Assembly: GCA_900544755.1 (NCBI GenBank)
Contig: UQWQ01000021.1
Span: 1 to 26,397, forward strand
Length of the DNA stretch: 26,397 nt
Direction: 5' to 3'
DNA from: an uncultured Collinsella sp.
GTDB lineage: Bacteria > Actinomycetota > Coriobacteriia > Coriobacteriales > Coriobacteriaceae
The notes beneath the pieces are model-generated. The model saw only the letters and a list, made by a program, of their open reading frames with translations, did no database searches and was not told the origin of the DNA. Below are positions 8,423-15,012 of the stretch, in pieces. The translations under genes were made by a program, and so were the position numbers. Position 1 is the first letter of the stretch. Each line of letters begins with the position of its first letter.

Positions 8423-8575
8423 CTAACGCACCACCTTTCCCGTGTAGCCGCTTATGCCGCCGATATTCTTGACACTGCCATACCCAGAACGCTTAAGAAA
8501 ACTCACAGCTTGGTTGCTTCGCGCACCGCTCAGGCAATGCACGAAAAGCTGCGTGCCCTTTCGACGTATACCCAT
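8423..8575 (-). pseudogene. Truncated rhodanese, C-terminal half only
   Basis: The minus strand encodes 50 residues from an ATG at 8575 to TAG at 8423-8425. They match the C-terminal half of a single-domain rhodanese: the catalytic loop HCLSGARS (Cys14 here) and the family ending GYGSVKNIGGISGYTG. The usual N-terminal 50 or so residues (the DVRxxxEF...GHIPGA part) are absent. They cannot be in another frame upstream, because only about 70 bases separate the fragment from the tlpA-like stop, and those hold that gene's terminator. No good ribosome site precedes the ATG. The simplest reading is a 5' deletion remnant kept because it carries the ribosome site of the downstream reductase. A functional mini-rhodanese is less likely. 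The gene was too short to be obvious and is easily missed. Confidence 0.65.
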
Positions 8576-8593
8576 GATGCTACCCCGAAGCAG

Positions 8594-8621
8594 AAAAAAG
8601 AGTCGCTGTTTCCAGCGACTC
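8594..8621 (-). terminator. Intrinsic terminator of the thioredoxin/polyferredoxin operon
   Basis: A 9-bp perfect stem (8600-8608 with 8613-8621), a 4-nt loop and six T residues on the minus strand (8594-8599) lie about 25 bases after the lipoprotein thioredoxin stop. This separates the upstream redox operon from the rhodanese fragment and reductase. Confidence 0.9.
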
Positions 8622-8646
8622 CCCTTCAGTTGTCTGTCCCACGGAC

Positions 8647-9609
8647 TTACTGTTCGCTCTTCGCGAGTGCCTGATCGATCAGTTTGTTGAGCGCCTCGCG
8701 CTGCTCAGCGGAGTTGATGCCGCCCATGATCGGCTCTCCCACAATGTTACCGTTCTGGTCGATCACGTAGGTGGTCGGGAACGAGTACAGGTTGGAGGTG
8801 AACTTTCCGGCCTCGCTGTCCGACTTAAACCAGATGTTCTTATACGTTACGCCCTTCTTGGAAAGCACGTCCTTGGCATCGGCCACCTCGTCTTTGTTGC
8901 CATCGAGCGTAAAGGAATTAACGCCCACGACCTGGCCGCCCTTCTCGGCAAGCTCCTTGTTGAGCTTCTCCAGATCGCCCAGCTCTCCCACGCACGGCTT
9001 GCAGGTGGTAAACCAGAAGTTCATGACGGTGACCTTGTTCTTGGAGAACAGCTCGTCGCTGTTTACATCGTTGCCGTCCAAGTCCTTGCCCTTAAAGCTG
9101 GGGAACTTCGTCTCCCCGCTCTCGCCGTTGGTCATGCCCGCGGTCGAGGCATCAACACTCTCCCCCTCGCCGGGCGTGCTGCCACATCCGGGGAACTCCT
9201 TCTCCAGCGCCATGAGCTTGTCCTCGATCTCCTTGACCTGCTGCGCGCCGGCCTTAAGCGTCTTAAGCTCGTCAGCCGCAAACTGATCCTTGGCGCCCTC
9301 GATGGTATCGAGCAAGAAGTCACCGTAGTTCTTGCCGTCCTCAATCATGGGAGTGTCTTTGTTGGCCGCAAGGAACACCTTTTCCCATAGGGCGTTATCG
9401 CTCGCAAAGATCTCGTTTTCCTTTTGCAGCAGCTGCTGGTACAGCTCGGCCGCCTCCTCGGCACTCGACGGCTTTTGCGCTATGAGCTCGGCAATCTGCG
9501 CATCGCCGCTCGTGGCATCCTTCGCGTCGCCCTTGGGGGCAGAGCACGCCGCGAGAGTCAGCGCCAGCACGGGCAGCATCAACAGAGCCGCAATTTTTGA
9601 CAGTTTCAT
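8647..9609 (-). CDS. Lipoprotein thioredoxin-like protein (TlpA/ResA family)
   Basis: The product is 320 residues. The N-terminus is a lipoprotein signal with lipobox LALTLAAC, so Cys22 should be lipidated and the protein held on the outer face of the membrane. Residues about 35-140 form a charged helical region unlike standard TlpA proteins. A Ser/Gly-rich linker (about 142-167) follows, then a thioredoxin fold with active site WFTTCKPC (Cys203, Cys206) and the cis-Pro segment FPTTYVID. GGAGG lies a few bases before the ATG. It follows the polyferredoxin gene by 35 bases on the same strand and ends in a strong terminator. By family it reduces or exchanges disulfides outside the cytoplasm, and the neighbouring membrane polyferredoxin is its likely electron source. 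Its final target is unknown. Confidence 0.9.
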   Translation of the reverse strand: MKLSKIAALLMLPVLALTLAACSAPKGDAKDATSGDAQIAELIAQKPSSAEEAAELYQQLLQKENEIFASDNALWEKVFLAANKDTPMIEDGKNYGDFLLDTIEGAKDQFAADELKTLKAGAQQVKEIEDKLMALEKEFPGCGSTPGEGESVDASTAGMTNGESGETKFPSFKGKDLDGNDVNSDELFSKNKVTVMNFWFTTCKPCVGELGDLEKLNKELAEKGGQVVGVNSFTLDGNKDEVADAKDVLSKKGVTYKNIWFKSDSEAGKFTSNLYSFPTTYVIDQNGNIVGEPIMGGINSAEQREALNKLIDQALAKSEQ

Positions 9610-9644
9610 GGTTCCTCCGTTTATATCGAAACTTATATAGGTAC

Positions 9645-10556
9645 CTATTTGTTTTCGCGGGCTTGCGTGGACTGCGCGGGTTTGTCGCCCGTCACACCCA
9701 GCCCGTAGCGAAAGCTAATAGCATCGACGGGGCACGCGCCCACGCATTTGCCGCAACGAATGCACTCGGCATGGTCGGGCGTACGCGTAACGTCCACGTC
9801 CATCTGGCACACCTTGGCGCACTTGCCGCACGAGACGCATTTACAATGATCGACCTGAATCCCCAGCAACGACACCTTGTTCATGAGTGCATAAAATGCG
9901 CCGAGGGGGCAAATCCATTTACAGAAGGGGCGGTAGAACAGCACGCTCAGCACCGCAACCGCAATGAGGATCGCGAGCTTCCAGGTAAAGAGCTTTCCCA
10001 GCGCAGAGCGGATTCCCATGTTCATGATGGACAGCGGAATCGCGCCCTCGAGCACGCCCTGCGGGCAGATGTACTTGCAAAAGAACGGGTCGCCCATACC
10101 CACATCGTTGACCACCAAGACGGGCAGCAGCACCACGGCAAACAGCAGCACGGCATACTTGATGTACGTGAGCGGCTTGAGCTTTTTCGTGGAGAGCTTC
10201 TTGCTGGGAATCTTATGCAAAAGCTCTTGCAGCCATCCAAACGGGCACAAAAAGCCGCATACAAAACGTCCCAGCAGCACGCCGATTAGAATGAGCGTTC
10301 CGGTGACGTAATACGAAAAGCTAAACTTAGACGAGCCCACCACCGACTGAAACGACCCGATGGGACACGCACCCGAGGCCGCCGGACACGAGTAGCAGTT
10401 GAGCCCCGGCACGCAGACGGCTTTGCCCGCCCCCTGGTAGATGCCCCCCTTGGCAAAGTTAGGCAGGTGAATATTGGTCGCAAGCGTCGCCGCCGCCTGA
10501 ATCAATCCGCGGAATCTCGCCAAAAGATGCGATGCAGTGTTTTTTCTTTTATCCAA
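9645..10556 (-). CDS. Membrane polyferredoxin, NapH/MauN-like 4Fe-4S protein
   Basis: The start chosen is TTG at 10556, with GGAG about ten bases upstream, giving 303 residues. A longer in-frame reading from 10634 would overlap the small CXXC gene almost completely. Residue numbers are from the TTG. The N-terminal part has four cysteines (48, 54, 57, 64) in CVPGLNCYSCPAASGACPIG. Three CxxxCP motifs follow at 100-104, 160-164 and 212-216, each at the edge of a membrane helix. Two ferredoxin-type motifs close the protein: Cys240/243/246/250 and Cys265/268/271/275. At least three strong membrane helices are visible. NapH-type proteins move electrons between quinol or ferredoxin pools and periplasmic partners. 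Here the co-transcribed lipoprotein thioredoxin suggests reducing power for extracellular disulfides. The specific donor is inference. Confidence 0.9.
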   Translation of the reverse strand: MDKRKNTASHLLARFRGLIQAAATLATNIHLPNFAKGGIYQGAGKAVCVPGLNCYSCPAASGACPIGSFQSVVGSSKFSFSYYVTGTLILIGVLLGRFVCGFLCPFGWLQELLHKIPSKKLSTKKLKPLTYIKYAVLLFAVVLLPVLVVNDVGMGDPFFCKYICPQGVLEGAIPLSIMNMGIRSALGKLFTWKLAILIAVAVLSVLFYRPFCKWICPLGAFYALMNKVSLLGIQVDHCKCVSCGKCAKVCQMDVDVTRTPDHAECIRCGKCVGACPVDAISFRYGLGVTGDKPAQSTQARENK

Positions 10557-10695
10557 TTCCGATACACTCCAAGCACAGCCTGATTGCCTTGGCCAGCACG
10601 GCATCCGCTTCGCCGCGCATAATTCCAAAGCCAACCATGGCTACCCCAACGATCAGCAAAGCCACCTGCGCCACAGGCTTAATCGCTTTGAACAA
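10549..10695 (-). CDS. Small CXXC membrane peptide (CD1871A-like family)
   Basis: This is a 48-residue reading frame, too short for routine gene calls. The start is TTG at 10695 with AAAGGAG nine bases upstream; a longer in-frame ATG lies at about 10719 but before that ribosome site. The peptide has one membrane helix (about residues 9-26) and the ending RLCLECIGIG, so Cys41 and Cys44 form a C-L-E-C pair just past an amphipathic helix. The pattern is that of the CD1871A family of CXXC-containing small proteins, recalled from Clostridia. Its TAA stop overlaps the TTG start of the polyferredoxin gene by eight bases, which points to translational coupling and a stoichiometric partner. A role in relaying electrons or thiol exchange between polyferredoxin and thioredoxin is inference. 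Confidence 0.8.
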   Translation of the reverse strand: MFKAIKPVAQVALLIVGVAMVGFGIMRGEADAVLAKAIRLCLECIGIG

Positions 10696-10784
10696 TCTGA
10701 CCACTCCTTTCGTTTCGCGACCCATTGGACCATACCGACTATAAAATCCGTGTTAAGCGTGAATGACTATGCAAGGAGAACGTT

Positions 10785-11459
10785 ATGCGCATCTTGGTCA
10801 TCGAGGACGAGCGGGCACTGTGCGATGCGATCGCACGCAGCCTGCGCAACTTGGCCTATAGCGTCGACTGCTGCTACGACGGGCAGCAGGCCCTCGATCT
10901 GCTCGATGTCGAGACCTTTGATCTTGTCGTGCTCGACCTCAATCTCCCCCATGTCGACGGCATGACCGTGCTCAGGCAATTCAGGACAACTGATTGTGAG
11001 ACCAAGGTGCTTGTGCTCTCGGCACGTGGCGAGGTCTCCGACAAGGTAGCGGGGCTCGATGCGGGCGCCAACGACTACCTCACCAAGCCGTTCCATCTTG
11101 ACGAGCTGGCGGCACGCATACGCAGTCTCACGCTCAGGCGCTTTACGCAAAACGACGTTGTTCTAGCCTGTGGATTGTTGAGCTTTGACACCAAGGCGCG
11201 CCTCGCCTCCGTGGGCGGCGAGACCCTATCCCTCACGCGCAAGGAGACCGGCATCTTGGAATACCTGATGCTTAACCAGGGGCGGCCGGTGAGCCAGGAA
11301 GAGCTTATCGAGCATGTATGGGACAGCAGCGTCAACAGCTTTAGCAACGCGACCCGCGTGCATATCTCGTCGCTGCGAAAAAAGCTGCGCGGTGCGTTGG
11401 GGCACGACCCCATCCGCAACCGAATCGGCGAAGGCTACGTTATGGAGGACGGCAAATGA
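10785..11459 (+). CDS. OmpR/PhoB-type response regulator
   Basis: The 224 residues begin at an ATG preceded by AAGGAG. The receiver domain has the acidic pocket IEDE (residues 6-9), phosphoacceptor Asp51 in VVLDLNLP, switch Ser79 and Lys101 in TKPF. The C-terminal winged helix contains the LTRKETGILEYL and RVHISSLRKKL segments of the OmpR/PhoB family. The sensor kinase gene overlaps its stop in an ATGA arrangement, so they form one operon. It is divergent from the CXXC peptide/polyferredoxin/thioredoxin operon with only 89 bases between the two starts, which makes control of that operon plausible. A TATAAA at 10740-10745 could be its -10, but no convincing -35 accompanies it. The regulon is not shown by sequence. 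Confidence 0.93.
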   Translation: MRILVIEDERALCDAIARSLRNLAYSVDCCYDGQQALDLLDVETFDLVVLDLNLPHVDGMTVLRQFRTTDCETKVLVLSARGEVSDKVAGLDAGANDYLTKPFHLDELAARIRSLTLRRFTQNDVVLACGLLSFDTKARLASVGGETLSLTRKETGILEYLMLNQGRPVSQEELIEHVWDSSVNSFSNATRVHISSLRKKLRGALGHDPIRNRIGEGYVMEDGK

Positions 11460-12586
11460 AGCGGCTGTCGCTGCAGTGGCGCATCACGTTGATGACGGCA
11501 CTGCTGATATGTTCGACCTGCGTACTTATGAATTGCCTGGTTGGCTACTCCGGCATGCGCTACATGGACTCGATTGGTGCAGAAGCGTCGGCGCACAGCA
11601 AGGTGGAGGCGGCCTCGCCCAGCTCATTTGACCCGACAAACAAAGAGCTCGACGACGCGCTGACCATCGTCGTGAACGACGCCCAAGAATCGTTTGGCGC
11701 GACGAGCTGGTATATAACTGCGGCGGTGACGCTGCTCGGCGGCGTGCTGGCCTACTTTGTAAGCGGACATGCGCTGCGGCCGTTGCGCTTCTTTGCGACG
11801 CAAGTCGAGAGCGTGCGGCCCGACAACCTCGCCGACACAAAAATCAGCGAGGACGTGCCCTCTGAACTCAGGCGCTGCAGCGCGTCGTTTAACGACATGA
11901 TTGCCCGCCTTGACGAGGGATTTTCCGCACAAAGACAGTTTACGGGCAATGCGGCGCACGAGCTGCGCACGCCACTTGCGCTCATGCAGGCCCAGGTCGA
12001 GCTGTTTTGCGCCGAGCACCCCGACGTCGACGCCGATACAGCGAGCCTGCTCGGGCTGCTGCAGGAGCAGACCGAGCGAATGACGCACATGACAAAGACC
12101 CTGCTCGAGATGAGCGAGCTGCGCAGTGTCCCTTGCAACGATGTGATTGACCTAGCGCCGATGATCGAAGAAGTGCTCACGGACCTGGCACCCCTTGCCG
12201 AGCAAAAAGACATCACGCTTACAAGTGAGGGCGACGCGCAAATGATCGGCAGCGACACGCTAATCTATCGGTTGCTGTTCAACTTGACCGAAAACGCCAT
12301 ACGCTATAGCGCGCCCAACTCGACCGTGCAAATCAACGCCTGCGCCGAAGGCGACCGCGTGCTGCTACGCGTGCGCGACCAGGGGCCGGGCATTCCCGAG
12401 CAATACCAGACGAGCATCTTTCAGCCCTTCTTTCGCGTCGACAAATCGCGCAGCAGGGCATACGGCGGCGTGGGGCTGGGGCTTGCGCTGGTCTGTGAGA
12501 TCGCCGCGCTCCACGGCGGCTCCATCGAGGTCGAAGAGAGCTCGGAGCGCGGAACGACCATGCTCGTGACTCTTCCGGCTCATTAA
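11456..12586 (+). CDS. Two-component sensor histidine kinase (EnvZ/PhoQ-like)
   Basis: The 376 residues contain two membrane helices (about 10-32 and 85-105) enclosing a short outer segment of about 50 residues without cysteines or a known sensor fold. A HAMP-like linker follows, then the H-box AAHELRTPLALM with phosphoacceptor His168. The catalytic domain has an N-box (LTENAIRYS), G1 (RDQGPGIP), F-box (FQPFFRV) and G2 (GGVGLGLALV). The kinase is complete at both ends. Its start codon overlaps the response regulator stop by four bases. The signal is unknown. The small sensor segment suggests sensing at or in the membrane, which would suit a membrane-damaging compound or redox state, but that is inference. 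The 83-nt compound repeat begins five bases after its stop. Confidence 0.93.
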   Translation: MKRLSLQWRITLMTALLICSTCVLMNCLVGYSGMRYMDSIGAEASAHSKVEAASPSSFDPTNKELDDALTIVVNDAQESFGATSWYITAAVTLLGGVLAYFVSGHALRPLRFFATQVESVRPDNLADTKISEDVPSELRRCSASFNDMIARLDEGFSAQRQFTGNAAHELRTPLALMQAQVELFCAEHPDVDADTASLLGLLQEQTERMTHMTKTLLEMSELRSVPCNDVIDLAPMIEEVLTDLAPLAEQKDITLTSEGDAQMIGSDTLIYRLLFNLTENAIRYSAPNSTVQINACAEGDRVLLRVRDQGPGIPEQYQTSIFQPFFRVDKSRSRAYGGVGLGLALVCEIAALHGGSIEVEESSERGTTMLVTLPAH

Positions 12587-12590
12587 AATA

Positions 12591-12673
12591 ACGAACGGGA
12601 TGGCACGCCGCGTGGCGTACCATCCCGCACATAATATCGAGGATGTGACAAAGGGACTGTCCCTTTGTCACAT
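12591..12673. repeat. 83-nt compound repeat, copy B (GC hairpin plus perfect palindrome)
   Basis: This aligns without gaps to 6635-6717 (70 of 83 identical). The GC hairpin is at 12599-12629, pairing 12 of 13 positions. The perfect palindrome copy is at 12643-12673. It fills the space between the convergent histidine kinase and GMP synthase genes, so its hairpins are placed to stop transcription from both sides. Most differences from copy A are transitions, and the palindrome here is intact whereas copy A has decayed. Confidence 0.85.
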
Positions 12674-12707
12674 CTGCTAGTTCTCGTCGCCTACCAGCTG
12701 AGTTAGC

Positions 12708-13688
12708 TTACTCCCACTCGACCGTGCCAACGGGCTTCGGCGTGAGGTCGTAGCAAACGCGGCAAATACCGGGGACCTCGGCGGTCACGCGAGCGGTAAT
12801 GCGCTTGAGCAGCGCCCAGTCGAGCTCAGGCACCTCGGCGGTCATGACGTCGACGGTGTTGATGCAGCGAATAATGCAGGGCCAGTCGTAGGCACGCTTG
12901 CCCTCGCGCACACCGGTAGCGCGGAAATCGGGCACTACGGCAAAGTACTGCCAGATGGTCAGGCCGGCCTTGTCGATCTCTTCGCGCACGATGGCATCGG
13001 CCTCGCGCAGCGCCTCGAGACGGTCACGGGTGATGGCGCCAAGGCAGCGGACGCCCAGGCCAGGACCGGGGAACGGCTGACGCTCAACCATGTTCTCGGG
13101 CAGGCCGAGCTCGCGGCCCACGACGCGCACCTCGTCCTTGTACAGCAGCTTAACGGGCTCGCAGAGCTCAAATTGCAGATCCTCGGGCAGACCGCCAACG
13201 TTATGGTGAGCCTTCACGCCGTCCTGTGACTCCAGAATGTCGGGGTAGATGGTGCCCTGGGCGAGGAAGCTGACCTCGTCGCCAACCTTGCGGGCCTCTT
13301 CCTCGAACACGCGGATAAACTCGGCGCCGATAATCTTGCGCTTGGTCTCGGGCTCGTCGACGTCGACGAGCTTATCGAGGAAGCGGTCGGTGGCGTCCAC
13401 GTAAACCAGGTTGGCGTCCATCTGGTTCTGGAACACGTCGACGACCTGCTCGCTCTCGCCCTTGCGCATCAGGCCGTGGTTCACATGCACGCAGATGAGC
13501 TGCTTGCCGATGGCTTTGATCAGCAGCGCCGCGACGACCGAGCTGTCAACGCCGCCAGAAAGGGCCAGCAGGACCTTCTTGTTGCCGATCTGCTCACGGA
13601 TTGCAGCAACCTGCTCTTCGATGAACGCCTGGGCAAGTTCGGGAGTGGTGATACGCACCATGTCGTCGGGACGCTTGTTGGGATCCAT
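12708..13688 (-). CDS. guaA: GMP synthase, stand-alone ATP-pyrophosphatase/dimerisation subunit
   Basis: The 326 residues would adenylate XMP and aminate it to GMP. The PP-loop is SGGVDSS (44-50). Other marks are HVNHGLMRKGE, LAQGTIYPDILES, HHNVGGLP, the dimerisation segment QPFPGPGLGVRCLG, and the invariant C-terminus KPVGTVEWE. A normal bacterial GuaA is about 510-525 residues with an N-terminal class I glutamine amidotransferase. That domain is wholly absent here, and the protein starts with a short N-terminal extension before the FIEEQVAAI helix. Two-subunit GMP synthases are typical of archaea. No amidotransferase gene is in the window, so the partner would be elsewhere, or free ammonia is used. 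AAAGGAG lies six bases before the ATG. The ATP-PPase identity is sure; how nitrogen is supplied is not. Confidence 0.93.
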   Translation of the reverse strand: MDPNKRPDDMVRITTPELAQAFIEEQVAAIREQIGNKKVLLALSGGVDSSVVAALLIKAIGKQLICVHVNHGLMRKGESEQVVDVFQNQMDANLVYVDATDRFLDKLVDVDEPETKRKIIGAEFIRVFEEEARKVGDEVSFLAQGTIYPDILESQDGVKAHHNVGGLPEDLQFELCEPVKLLYKDEVRVVGRELGLPENMVERQPFPGPGLGVRCLGAITRDRLEALREADAIVREEIDKAGLTIWQYFAVVPDFRATGVREGKRAYDWPCIIRCINTVDVMTAEVPELDWALLKRITARVTAEVPGICRVCYDLTPKPVGTVEWE

Positions 13689-13716
13689 GCAAAGCTCCTT
13701 TTCGGTTCGATGGGAA

Positions 13717-13760
13717 TGCGTTGCACGTATGCAAACGCACCGTCATATGACCTCATTATA
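13717..13760 (-). promoter_or_regulatory. guaA promoter -10 and leader hairpin
   Basis: On the minus strand a consensus TATAAT lies at 13755-13760, about 65 bases before the guaA start; no good -35 is seen. Just downstream, 13717-13739 is a near-palindrome (TGCGTTTGCA, four bases, TGCAACGCA) with a one-base bulge. It could be a leader hairpin or an operator of LacI/PurR type, but nothing proves either. Confidence 0.45.
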
Positions 13761-13838
13761 TGCAGAGCGAGGTTCGTTTCCCATCGCTGCGACGGAGCTT
13801 TTTGCAGGGGTGGCAATTTTTCCTAATGTCGAGGTCAG

Positions 13839-13965
13839 CTAGGCTTCGGTAGCCACCTTGGGAGCATCGACAATAGACTCTTCCTTTATACGTTCGGCAT
13901 AATCGTAGGCGATAACCACAAATTCCAGTCCCGAGCAACAGGAGTACAATTGCTGCTAGTGTTGC
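13839..13965 (-). pseudogene. Possible decayed C-terminus of a membrane protein
   Basis: On the minus strand one frame reads LATLAAIVLLLLG (about 13965-13925), like a membrane helix. A frame one base away then reads LEFVVIAYDYAERIKEES and ends PKVATEA before TAG at 13839-13841. The switch lies at a GGGA run. Together they resemble the last helix and charged tail of a membrane protein broken by a frameshift. The upstream part is overwritten by the start of the LuxR-type gene. No family is recognised, and chance is possible for so short a stretch. No other content is seen in 13761-13838. Confidence 0.25.
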
Positions 13966-13985
13966 CAGCTGTTGGGAGATGGAAG

Positions 13986-14990
13986 ATGGACTGCGATGGC
14001 TACCCGCGCATTCCCATGCCGTTGATGTGCACCGCCTTTGTGCCGGGGCAGATTGACGCTGCGGTTGCAGGCATTTCCGACCCCGATTCACGCACCATCG
14101 CCACGGCGGAAGCGCTGTACTTTCGCGGACAGGCCACACTCGCCGCCGAGACAGCACGCCCCTATCTTGACGCCACCGACCCCGCACTGCGCTATTCCGC
14201 ATGCCTTATCTGCGGATATGCCAGTCTGTCGCTCAACCGTATCGCCGATGCCCGTCGTTGCCTTGCGGGCATCCTCGATACGCCAACTGACGAGGAATCG
14301 TCTGCCGTCCACGCCACACATATCCTGTTCGCCTCCGCCGCGAGCGTCCTGTTGCACTTGCCTTCCCCGTATTCTGCCGAAGAGTTTTATCCGCTTGCGG
14401 CACATCTGCCCGAAGGCCTGCGCCTGTTCGCCAGCTACGTGATGGCGCATGCCCTGTACCTGCGCGGCGAATATGGCCGCAGTCTAGGCATGGCGGAAAA
14501 CGCCCTGATCATGAAACAGGGAAGTTATCCCATCTCGGAGCTGTTCCTGCACCTGTCGGCTTCCATGGCCTGCATGAGTCTCAAAGACGTCGACGCCGCA
14601 AAGGCACACTTCGGAGCCGCTTGGGACATTGCGCGTCCCGACGGCCTTATCGAGCTCATTGGCGAGCACCACGGCCTTTTGCAGGGGCTTATCGAGGCAT
14701 GCTTAAAATCGCAATACCCCGACGATTTCGCTCGCATCATCGAGATCACGTATCGATTCAGCTACGGCTGGCGGCGCATCCACAACCCTGATTCGGGCGA
14801 GGACGTGGCCGACGATCTAACGACCACGGAGTTCACCATGGCCATGCTCGCCTGCCGTGGGTGGACCAACGCCGAAATCGCACGCCATATGGGCGTGTCG
14901 CCGGGCACCGTTAAAAACCGCCTATCAGGAGTGTATGCCAAGCTTGGTATCGGAACTCGTGCCGAGCTGGTCGCGCATATGTTGCGTTAG
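13986..14990 (+). CDS. LuxR-type transcriptional regulator with helical-repeat N-terminus
   Basis: The preferred start is ATG at 13986 with GGGAG seven bases upstream, giving 334 residues; a TTG at 13950 also has GGAG nearby. The C-terminal 60 or so residues are a LuxR/GerE helix-turn-helix (LTTTEFTMAMLACRGWTNAEIARHMGVS, then TVKNRLSGVYAKLGI). The first 250 residues are Ala-rich paired helices spaced like TPR units, similar to the sensing region of MalT-like regulators, with no ATPase motif and no receiver aspartate. A weak promoter (TAGACT, 18 bases, CATAAT at 13898-13903) may precede it. The large surface-protein gene begins about 155 bases downstream on the same strand, and this regulator probably controls it. 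The ligand or partner of the helical domain is unknown. Confidence 0.85.
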   Translation: MDCDGYPRIPMPLMCTAFVPGQIDAAVAGISDPDSRTIATAEALYFRGQATLAAETARPYLDATDPALRYSACLICGYASLSLNRIADARRCLAGILDTPTDEESSAVHATHILFASAASVLLHLPSPYSAEEFYPLAAHLPEGLRLFASYVMAHALYLRGEYGRSLGMAENALIMKQGSYPISELFLHLSASMACMSLKDVDAAKAHFGAAWDIARPDGLIELIGEHHGLLQGLIEACLKSQYPDDFARIIEITYRFSYGWRRIHNPDSGEDVADDLTTTEFTMAMLACRGWTNAEIARHMGVSPGTVKNRLSGVYAKLGIGTRAELVAHMLR

Positions 14991-15012
14991 CGACCGGGCT
15001 GGCAAGCGCATC

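Noticed and set aside
8454..8690. A plus-strand 78-codon open frame across the rhodanese fragment
   Set aside because: It is the reverse complement of the rhodanese remnant and the terminator and has no ribosome site or recognisable protein features.
1351..12673. The repeated palindromes as a CRISPR array
   Set aside because: The copies are kilobases apart, self-complementary over their full length and not separated by uniform spacers.
13950..13985. TTG at 13950 as the LuxR-type gene start
   Set aside because: GGAG is present but only five bases away. The ATG at 13986 has a well-spaced GGGAG and a more usual N-terminus. The upstream start cannot be excluded.
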